A DNA stretch of 12,831 bases, taken from NCBI GenBank assembly GCA_028565635.1, contig JAOXYB010042237.1, positions 1 through 12,831 of the forward strand, in the 5' to 3' direction. Under the pieces are notes generated by a model that was not told the DNA's origin, searched no databases, and worked only from the letters and a program-made list of their open reading frames with translations. Shown one piece after another: positions 9,160-12,831 of this stretch. The DNA is from Phoronis ovalis (Eukaryota > Phoronida > Phoronidae). A program made the translations under genes and the position numbers. Every line of letters starts with the position of its first letter. The stretch's first letter is position 1.

Positions 9160-11124
9160 TATGCATATTTATTTAAGGGTCACATCTGATATATAGTAGA
9201 AATGTAAATAACTTACTCATGTTGTACGCAGGATCTGCTTTGAAGTCTGATAGCCAGGATATGGATTCAACATCTGATAATACTATTGAAGGATTTACTG
9301 AAATACCTGAAAGCAAGAAATATATAAACAGCAATGTGACAGAAACTGCAACGCCAACAGGTAATACTGAGAGATCTAGACCTAGGATTCTGCTTTCTGG
9401 TATTGCAATACTTTACGATATTGGCATTGCCAAAGTCTTTATTTTAACCTAATATACGTATAGCATTTGCAAGAGGTCTGAAAGAGTTTAAAACATAACC
9501 AATTGCCATCCTCAATCATGTCATATTATACATGTATCTTCTAAGTATGTAACTGATATTGTGCTTAGGATTTGCTGGGAAGTCTGTTAGGCAGAGCATG
9601 AAGTCGATGTCTGACAACCTTATTATCGGTGACAATATATATAAAGAACAGATTTGCACTGAAACAACAATCGGCAAGACTGATGAAGTAATTGCAGAGA
9701 AGTCTGACAGCTGGGACATGAATTTGATGTCTGACAACCTTATTAAACACGGCAAGACACATACAGGTAATACTGCCACAGAAACAGACATGCCAATAGG
9801 TAATACTGAGAGAACTAGTCACCAAGATTGTGATGATATGAAGCCATTGTGGGTTATATATTTGTTTTAAACTATCAATCTTGCAGAGATATTTTACAGT
9901 TTAGATGTTAAACGAAGTTTATAATTAGCAAATAAACATTGGATTAAAGCCAGTCTGACTGCTAAGAATGTTGACATTTTGTTCCTTTTCATATTTGTGC
10001 CTGCATGTTTTAACGTCAATTACTTTTACTATTCACTTCAGATTCATTAAGTGAGGATGAACCTGTACTTCTACATAACCAAATGGTTCGTAAATTGCAT
10101 GAAGCATCTACAGAAGAATACTTGACGAAAGCGGTCAAGAAGTGTTCGGATTTGACTAGGTACATACATATACATATACCACACCTGTGCATAGCTGCCA
10201 CACTGGGGCAAGAATCGATATAGCTAGATATAGCTGAATGGATGCATAGATAGGCTAACTAACATTTAAGTTTTTAAAACACATAAGGAATATTTAGACA
10301 TTAGGATTGTTTGTTAACATTGTATTTTAAGAAAACTTGTTCTCTTTAGCTGGCTAGCTTTAAGGCTTAGCAGTCTAATGCTATTCTTTTAGGTGGTTAC
10401 TTGACCTGGTCTTTTGTCTGTAAGTCCATCGACTTGCCTTTTTCTTGAGAAACAGCTTTAACTTTTGTTTGATCAACTTCATATATGACGCAGTGTGAAT
10501 ATATATCGAAATGCAGGTCAAAGTTATTTTTGGGCCAAATCATATCCAGTATTACGGCTGACTTAGTGACCATGTATATTCTCGAGGTATTTTATGTGTT
10601 CTTTCTCAAGATGTTTGTGTCCATATCTTGAATGTTCTTTTAGATAGCGAGAGACATTGCAAGTCGGAGGATAAATATACCTACAACTACAGGTTAAACT
10701 CGATCTCAGGCGTAAATCACTTCCAATATGGCTAAATGACGATAATATGTGTTCTTTAAATAATCTATTTGTAACCATATCTTAAAAACTGATAAAACTG
10801 TTGCAGATTATAACATTTGGACAATGAAAATATTTATAAAGTAGGATTTTAATTTAAACCTAATCTCAGCTTGGTGTAAGTGTACTTCTCTCTGCAATTG
10901 TGTACATAGTTGTTTCTGTAGCATAGCATCTTCCCAACTGTAACTTAATTTAATTAGAAATATTTTGTAGTGCTGCAAAGTTTGTAAGTATGCTGAATGT
11001 ACCGGAACTGATGGAGACATGTGTAACAACTGGTTTAATTTGTGTTGGAAGTTATGACCCTCTACACAACTGTCAACATGTTACAGATTATAGTCAGAAG
11101 ATATTACGTGCTTCAGGTTTGTAA
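2360..11124 (+). CDS. HEPN-Death-Death-LRR-Roc-COR multidomain protein (nine-exon model)
   Basis: The exon model is 2360-3560, 4046-4303, 4495-4689, 4953-8453, 8604-8669, 9232-9360, 9569-9799, 10042-10159 and 10971-11124. Every intron begins GT and ends AG, and the frame stays open across all eight junctions. The product is about 1950 residues. The ATG at 2360 has a good context (A at -3, G at +4) and lies where a DZIP3-like HEPN normally begins. By family knowledge, HEPN domains are often RNA-binding or ribonuclease modules, Death domains form homotypic signalling assemblies, and LRR-Roc-COR (ROCO) proteins are GTP-regulated dimeric switches. A cytosolic immune or cell-death signalling role is inferred, not shown. 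No kinase domain follows COR. The main alternative is two adjacent genes, a HEPN gene and a Death-ROCO gene. Against that, exon 2 opens mid-codon in exactly the phase exon 1 leaves and has no start of its own. The model is strong through exon 4 and weaker towards the 3' end. Confidence 0.82.
2999..3292 (+). repeat. Seven tandem 42-bp repeats encoding a 14-residue coiled coil
   Basis: Seven uninterrupted units start at 2999, 3041, 3083, 3125, 3167, 3209 and 3251. An eighth, partial unit begins at 3293. Each encodes a variant of DILEGTKKTEEKVD, which is two heptads with I/L/V at regular spacing and charged residues between. Units alternate between an ILEGT type and an IREGA type, suggesting expansion as an 84-bp pair. 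A stalk or oligomerisation helix between HEPN and Death domains is likely. Copy number may vary between alleles. Confidence 0.92.
3395..3529 (+). repeat. Three tandem 45-bp repeats encoding a polar linker
   Basis: Three in-frame units (3395-3439, 3440-3484, 3485-3529) encode HDSTNDTNAELKTGG and two close variants. The peptide is rich in D, S, T, N and G and should be disordered. It lies between the coiled coil and the exon 1 donor, so it probably acts as a flexible linker before Death domain 1. Its sequence is unrelated to the 42-bp array. Confidence 0.9.
3561..4045 (+). other. Intron 1 (phase 1), with an internal poly(A) signal
   Basis: This 485-base intron begins GTAGGG and ends TTTTTTGTGTTATAG. 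If it is not spliced, the exon 1 frame stops at 3605-3607, and a canonical AATAAA lies at 3777-3782. I see no other coding exon in it. A reverse-strand open frame across 3388-3744 is a shadow of the exon 1 repeats. Confidence 0.8.
3777..3782 (+). promoter_or_regulatory. Canonical poly(A) signal AATAAA inside intron 1
   Basis: The hexamer is 170 bases after the intron-retained stop at 3605-3607, a normal short 3' UTR distance. Use of this site would give a 415-residue protein with only HEPN and repeats. AATAAA is common by chance in AT-rich DNA, so its use is unproven. Confidence 0.35.
4046..4303 (+). CDS. Coding exon 2: Death domain 1
   Basis: The exon has 258 bases, exactly 86 codons, with phase-1 introns on both sides. 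Residues 401-486 form one Death-fold unit. Its pattern includes ELIDLLGDDWMFVGVYLGL, then a Y-L-D-Q-L helix, then SKMLLHWLGS and a last helix with FKDLKNAFERC. The LGxDW-x-LG and M-L-x-x-W positions are typical of the family. Death domains recruit partners by homotypic contact. The exon carries one complete domain with no extra sequence, as expected of a shuffled module. The donor is CAAA|GTAAGTA, close to consensus. Confidence 0.88.
4304..4494 (+). other. Intron 2 (phase 1)
   Basis: This 191-base intron starts GTAAGTA and ends ATTTTTTTCTCCAG, with both sites strong. The frame of exon 3 stays open back to 4446 inside the intron, but that ATG is intronic and is not a credible start. Confidence 0.8.
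4495..4689 (+). CDS. Coding exon 3: spacer with a strongly hydrophobic helix (possible transmembrane segment)
   Basis: The exon has 195 bases (65 codons), is phase 1 at both ends and encodes residues 487-551. An amphipathic N-terminal half (SFQETLADICDVAKDEG) is followed by basic residues (RMQRMKR). A run of about 20 mostly hydrophobic residues from YLMYIFIPLLFL to LRYLF comes next, then an acidic end. The length and flanking positive charge fit a single membrane-spanning or membrane-dipping helix. A buried helix is also possible. I recognise no family. The exon lies between two Death-domain exons and can be skipped without a frameshift. Splice sites are CTCCAG| and AAG|GTAAGA. Confidence 0.78.
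4690..4952 (+). other. Intron 3 (phase 1)
   Basis: This 263-base intron starts GTAAGAT and ends in a long T-rich tract and TTCTTCAG at 4945-4952. The open frame of exon 4 runs back to an ATG at 4904, but the peptide it would add (FFCFCFFSS) is just the translated pyrimidine tract. Confidence 0.82.
4953..8453 (+). CDS. Coding exon 4: Death domain 2, LRRs, Roc GTPase, COR
   Basis: This uninterrupted exon of 3501 bases (1167 codons, phase 1 to phase 1) encodes residues 552-1718. In order it carries Death domain 2 (about 557-635), a short linker with a CECTETEMCECSE motif, about 19 LRRs (694-1136), Roc (about 1159-1361), COR (about 1364-1600) and a Cys-containing end with CPHC at 1671-1674. A kinase would follow COR in LRRK-type proteins and is absent here. 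The order Death-LRR-Roc-COR and the CPHC end match kinase-less animal ROCO proteins. GTP-dependent conformational control of the Death domains is inferred from the family. Unspliced, the frame stops at 8504-8506. The donor AAG|GTAAGG is strong. Confidence 0.93.
4967..5203 (+). other. Death domain 2 (residues about 557-635)
   Basis: The segment has a six-helix Death-fold pattern. Recognisable parts are FSNVFKRLGLEEEKLQEF, a proline-containing loop (KYPNPSKFG), then FWMLHEWLNG and SEGIKALLDAFKMCE. It differs clearly from Death domain 1, so the two are not a recent duplicate. After it comes the near-duplicated CECTETEMCECSEME, whose four cysteines may only be a chance repeat. Confidence 0.8.
5378..6706 (+). 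other. Leucine-rich repeat domain, about 19 units (residues 694-1136)
   Basis: Repeats of about 23 residues follow LxxLxLxxNxLxxLPxxIxxLxx, the plant/ROCO-like LRR class. Clear units include LKILKLRQNKIKLLPPSI and LRKLHLKHNKLIHPPQAL. Unit 5 has GNDDI in place of the usual asparagine ladder step, and unit 3 is longer than the rest. LRRs usually bind ligands or fold back on the GTPase. Nothing here identifies a ligand. Confidence 0.93.
5957..6094 (+). repeat. Near-identical adjacent 69-bp LRR units
   Basis: Two consecutive LRRs (5957-6025 and 6026-6094) share long identical stretches of DNA, including AAACCGGTTATCT and GATGTTAGT. Both encode LDVSxNRLSxxPxDIxKxK. Other LRRs in the array are much less alike at DNA level. 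This points to a relatively recent one-unit duplication. Confidence 0.85.
6773..7380 (+). other. Roc GTPase domain (residues about 1159-1361)
   Basis: Ras-like motifs appear in order. G1/P-loop GKSMAGKT is at residues 1164-1171 (6788-6811). G3 DFGGH is at 1212-1216. G4 THSD is at 1272-1275, the Roc version of NKxD. A G5-like SCSKEN starts at 1339. A Lys/Glu-rich insertion lies between G4 and G5 (around 7140-7260). The domain should bind guanine nucleotide. The G3 position corresponding to Ras Gln61 is His, discussed in the findings. Confidence 0.93.
7388..8330 (+). other. COR domain and CPHC-containing C-terminal segment (residues about 1364-1676)
   Basis: COR always follows Roc in ROCO proteins and mediates dimerisation. 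Typical elements are a winged-helix-like start (IPWLELAKIQRDL), ILYYEN, NTKPLLEALRILF, YLFPWHL, and the second half with LDFDFGSYFPQSLFS. The following WPGAIFTAWCLCPHC resembles the Cys-containing end of animal MFHAS1-like proteins. I infer that the C-x-C-P-H-C cluster might bind a metal. Confidence 0.85.
8454..8603 (+). other. Intron 4 (phase 1)
   Basis: This 150-base, AT-rich intron starts GTAAGGA and ends TTAATATTTTCAG. If retained, translation ends at 8504-8506, giving a protein that stops soon after the CPHC segment. Confidence 0.75.
8604..8669 (+). CDS. Coding exon 5: short charged helix
   Basis: This 66-base, 22-codon exon is phase 1 at both ends and encodes residues 1719-1740. The peptide begins ASNDQIKAILTFLKEYKK, a likely single amphipathic helix. 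The donor is AAAG|GTAAGAT. The matching phase and good sites on both sides support it. No family is recognisable in so short a piece. Confidence 0.72.
8751..8785 (+). CDS. Possible alternative terminal exon
   Basis: TATATGTTTTAG at 8739-8750 is a plausible acceptor. Joined to exon 5 in phase 1, the frame reads AKTPANPSPMP and stops at TAA 8783-8785. The intron would be 81 bases. The predicted protein would end after about 1751 residues, without the repeat tail and exons 8-9. I see no clear AATAAA soon after, so support is weak. Confidence 0.2.
9020..9159. repeat. Imperfect (CA)n microsatellite
   Basis: About 140 bases of interrupted CA dinucleotide repeat lie inside intron 5. The longest pure run is near the 3' end (about 9131-9159). 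Such arrays are common in animal introns and are usually length-polymorphic. The reverse-strand open frame across it (Cys/Val-rich) is an artefact. Confidence 0.95.
9232..9360 (+). CDS. Coding exon 6: Ser/Thr/Asp-rich tail, repeat copy 1
   Basis: This 129-base, 43-codon exon is phase 1 at both ends and encodes residues 1741-1783. It contains KSDSQDMDSTSDNTI, a copy of the motif found twice in exon 7. It ends TETATPT just before the donor CAG|GTAATAC. The composition suggests a disordered, possibly phosphorylated tail. Exon 6 and exon 7 match at the DNA level, including across the donor into the intron, so they arose by exon duplication. Confidence 0.72.
9361..9568 (+). other. Intron 6 (phase 1)
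   Basis: This 208-base intron starts GTAATACTGAGAG, nearly the same as the start of intron 7, and ends ATTGTGCTTAG. If it is retained, the frame stops at 9450-9452. Confidence 0.7.
9569..9799 (+). CDS. Coding exon 7: tail repeats 2 and 3, with two tandem donors
   Basis: The exon is phase 1 at its start. It carries two copies of the KSxxxxMxxMSDNLI motif (9580-9624 and 9700-9744). There are two donors: CAG|GTAATA after 9766, giving 66 codons, and TAG|GTAATA after 9799, giving 77 codons. Both keep phase 1, so they differ by an 11-residue insertion. The last donor matches that of exon 6 in sequence and surroundings. The tail is polar and probably disordered. No known domain is visible. Confidence 0.72.
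9800..10041 (+). other. Intron 7 (phase 1)
   Basis: The intron is 242 bases, or 275 if the upstream donor at 9767 is used. It ends ACTATTCACTTCAG. If retained, the frame runs to a TAA at 9868-9870. I see no other feature in it. Confidence 0.65.
10042..10159 (+). CDS. Coding exon 8: start of unrecognised C-terminal helical region
   Basis: The exon has 118 bases, entering in phase 1 and leaving in phase 2. It encodes DSLSEDEPVLL, then a charged helical stretch that includes KLHEASTEEYLTKAVKKCSD. The open frame joins cleanly from exon 7 through a good acceptor. The donor ACTAG|GTACAT is moderate. If it is not used, the frame continues over repetitive ATA/CAT codons to a stop at 10221-10223. That reading looks like translated intron. 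Confidence 0.6.
10160..10970 (+). other. Intron 8 (phase 2), with a possible microexon
   Basis: This 811-base intron has a low-complexity start (ACATACATATACATATACC) and ends AAATATTTTGTAG. A possible 27-base microexon lies at 10393-10419. Other AGs preceded by pyrimidines (after 10350 and near 10643) lead quickly to stops or have no donor. I see no other gene in it. Confidence 0.55.
10393..10419 (+). CDS. Possible 27-nt microexon
   Basis: CTATTCTTTTAG precedes it and the near-ideal donor GTAAGT follows at 10420. Its length is nine codons, so it can be included or skipped without changing the phase-2 frame. It would add a hydrophobic RWLLDLVFC-like stretch between exons 8 and 9. Splice signals of this quality occur by chance, so this is tentative. 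Confidence 0.22.
10971..11124 (+). CDS. Coding exon 9: C-terminus, unrecognised
   Basis: The acceptor TATTTTGTAG ends at 10970. Joined in phase 2, the frame is open for 51 codons and stops at TAA 11122-11124. The peptide includes FVSMLNVPELMETCVTTGLI and ends KILRASGL. Together with exon 8 it gives about 90 residues of ordered-looking sequence that I cannot assign to a family. An alternative is a donor at 11117 (CAG|GTTTGT, weak) leading in phase 1 to an exon beyond the region I can resolve. The terminal reading is simpler because poly(A) signals follow. Confidence 0.5.
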
Positions 11125-11860
11125 AAGTTTTCTTTTTGTAGTTGACTCCTCCAAAAAGTGTACTATTACGATGAGGAAATACCGAAGGTTTTCTTGGAAC
11201 ATTCAGTTTCACACTCGCAAGTACTTCTATGCATATACAAATAATTGGCTCACCAAGTGAAATACTGCATATGCGATAGTGTTCATAGTAAGATAAGCAT
11301 ACAAGGTATCTTTTGAAATTTTCAGATGCTGAGCTCAGTTAATTCATTAGTGTTGATAATCGTTCATGTTGGTTACATTCACATGGATAAATTTTCGAAA
11401 AATCTGATGGCTAAATACCGATTTCTTAATCTTATTTGCTGCACCGGATAAGCCAGATCTAATGGCGTAGCGAACTGAGCGAGCAAATCTGTAGCGTGAC
11501 CCAACTTAGCTATAACATTGAACGTTGAATCCTTGTAGATTACGTTGATCGGATTTTACCACTTTTAAAACACAGACAATATCCAGCTTTCACTTGCAAG
11601 TATTTAATTTATGTACATAATTTGTATATCGAAACAGTTGAAATGCTATATTGGCATGTTTCCTCGCACATTATTGCTTGTTCAGTAGAAAATGCGAAAA
11701 CTTTCAATTTTCATTACAATTTCCATGTATGATAATCAGGGATTCATTAAATAATGTTTCGGTAGAACGGCTTTGTTTCCATGCGCAAGAAGTAAATAAG
11801 AAGAACCACTTTTTATTAAATGCTGGTAATACCGGTAAATAAATAGGTATAATAAAGAAA
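11125..11860 (+). other. Probable 3' UTR
   Basis: AT-rich sequence follows the stop, with no convincing coding frame. Open frames at 11042-11260 and 11651-11842 have no domain or splice support. Candidate poly(A) signals are ATTAAA near 11746 and 11815, and AATAAA at 11838 and 11851. The last pair gives a 3' UTR of about 730 bases. Confidence 0.4.
11838..11856 (+). promoter_or_regulatory. Paired AATAAA poly(A) signals
   Basis: Two canonical hexamers lie at 11838-11843 and 11851-11856. They are the first close pair of canonical signals after the proposed stop at 11124. The assignment to this gene is inferred from position. Confidence 0.4.
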
Positions 11861-12831
11861 AAAGGCCGAGTAAACCTAAAACAACCCCAGCTAAATGTTG
11901 AACTCTTCAGTGAACATTATTCTTAATCTTTGTTAGTACATAAATTACGGACTGCGAAAAATCCGTACTATTCAAAGGCACGGAAAGGGACATTCTTCCC
12001 TTACGGAACTGAAATGTTCACCTGAATTTGTGTCTTCTCACTTAATACCACATGCCTAGCACCCAGTCTTGTATGCAGTTTATACCCCGTCCTGTACTAG
12101 TATTTATAATTGTTTACTTCACTGGCACATATTGTCACAATTTGTCGTTAATGTTCTAGAGAGACGCCGTAGTAGGCTAGCGGTGTAACTACGTGAACCG
12201 GTCGGAATTCGAAAACAAACAAGATTTTAAATTATTTATTAGGTCATTTTATTCATGATCAAACAATGTTGCCCTTCATACAAAATCAAGTACCGTGGGA
12301 ATAGGTAATTTTCTTAAAACAGATAACTTTAATTTTTTGTTTATTTGCAACTTAAATAAAACTAGCTTCAATTTATTACTACTATTATAGCAGTTGGTTA
12401 CTAGATCTAGTATCATTTTCAAATATTGAGGAAACCTTGATGTCTTTGCGAAATATAACAAAAACGTTAGATTAACTATACTTATTAAGTGCCTGTCGCT
12501 AGATGCAACATTTTTAAAGGCATTCGGGCATTGCCAATATATATCAAAGAGGAATTGTAACGGTACTGCAATCATTAATACGGATAATGCTGATACTAAT
12601 ACTGATTAGATTTAAAAATTACCATATTTCTGTTTCTCAAGTTCAACCATGATTTAATTGTGAGACATATCTGTTAATTTATTAACAAGTATTTAGGTAA
12701 TCCAGACTTCAAAGAGGTCTGATAGACATGTTTTGCTTAAAGGGAAAGCCAACGTTTTTGATGTTTTTTTTGAATAAAAGTAATTTTTCTAATAATTCAA
12801 AATCTTCCCACCCCCCAAACAGTGATTGACA
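11861..12831. other. Downstream intergenic region, no gene seen
   Basis: AT-rich DNA. The 99-codon reverse frame at 12276-12575 has low-complexity hydrophobic content, no recognisable domain and no splice support. A small less AT-rich patch at 12160-12215 has weak tRNA-like box A and box B resemblance and may be a decayed SINE. Nothing else can be supported. Confidence 0.5.

Larger units (their letters stand above)
8670..9231 (+). other. Intron 5 (phase 1) with CA-rich microsatellite
   Basis: This 562-base intron starts GTAAGATAAG and ends TTGTACGCAG. It holds the CA-rich array at about 9020-9159 and a possible alternative terminal exon at 8751-8785. I see no other coding sequence. Confidence 0.72.

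Noticed and set aside
8876-9166. Reverse-strand Cys/Val-rich 96-codon frame
   Set aside because: It is a translation of the CA microsatellite.
10160-10223. Exon 8 reading through to the stop at 10221 as the true C-terminus
   Set aside because: The added residues come from an ATA/CAT simple-sequence stretch and look intronic, and a phase-matched exon 9 exists. It remains possible as an intron-retained isoform.
11042-11260. 72-codon forward frame, or an exon starting at 11142 after a TTTTTGTAG acceptor
   Set aside because: Joining it to exon 9 needs an intron of about 25 bases, too short to splice. There is no domain, and the first part overlaps exon 9 in another frame.
11455-11505. Less AT-rich patch with GCGTAGCGAACTGAGCGAGC as a structured RNA or mobile-element end
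   Set aside because: Only short, weak self-complementarity; no terminal repeats or known motif could be identified.
11651-11842. 63-codon forward frame
   Set aside because: It has no homology that I recognise and no splice context, and it lies in the likely 3' UTR.
12160-12215. tRNA or tRNA-derived SINE (TAGGCTAGCGGTG and GGTCGGAATTC as boxes A and B)
   Set aside because: Box matches are imperfect, I cannot fold a cloverleaf, and no SINE tail or target-site duplication is evident.
12276-12575. Reverse-strand 99-codon frame as a gene
   Set aside because: AT-rich sequence yields Leu/Lys/Phe-rich frames by chance. No domain, Kozak context or splice signals support it.

Overview
This is an animal nuclear genomic window. 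It is AT-rich and low in coding density. One multi-exon gene on the + strand has GT-AG introns, a (CA)n microsatellite in an intron and long non-coding flanks. The protein combines a DZIP3-like HEPN domain, Death domains, leucine-rich repeats and a Roc-COR GTPase. Multi-domain immune-type proteins of this kind are typical of lophotrochozoan invertebrates. I infer a mollusc, most likely a bivalve, but this cannot be proved from the sequence.

Layout. 1-2327 is non-coding: upstream flank and possibly a 5' UTR intron. 2328-11124 holds the gene, which I resolve into nine coding exons: 2360-3560, 4046-4303, 4495-4689, 4953-8453, 8604-8669, 9232-9360, 9569-9799 (or 9766), 10042-10159 and 10971-11124. 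The first seven coding introns are all phase 1 and the eighth is phase 2. The reading frame stays open through every junction, giving a model protein of about 1950 residues (1939 with the shorter exon 7). 11125-12831 is probably 3' UTR followed by intergenic sequence, with AATAAA signals at 11838 and 11851.

Domain order in the model protein: HEPN with an R139-H144 motif; seven 14-residue coiled-coil repeats (214-311); three 15-residue low-complexity repeats (346-390); Death domain 1 (401-486); an exon with a hydrophobic, possibly membrane-spanning helix (487-551); Death domain 2 (about 557-635); about 19 LRRs (694-1136); Roc GTPase (about 1159-1361); COR and a CPHC-containing segment (about 1364-1680); a repeat-bearing tail; and a C-terminal segment I do not recognise. 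No kinase domain follows COR, so the C-terminal half resembles the kinase-less metazoan ROCO/MFHAS1 group rather than LRRK.

The main point of interest is the joining of a possible RNA-processing HEPN module to two Death domains and an LRR-ROCO GTPase switch. This looks like an innate-immune or cell-death receptor/effector, but function is inferred from domains only. The sequence also suggests several isoforms: a HEPN-only form ending at an intronic poly(A) site, a skippable putative membrane exon, tandem donors in exon 7, an alternative last exon and a possible 27-nt microexon. RNA data would test these.
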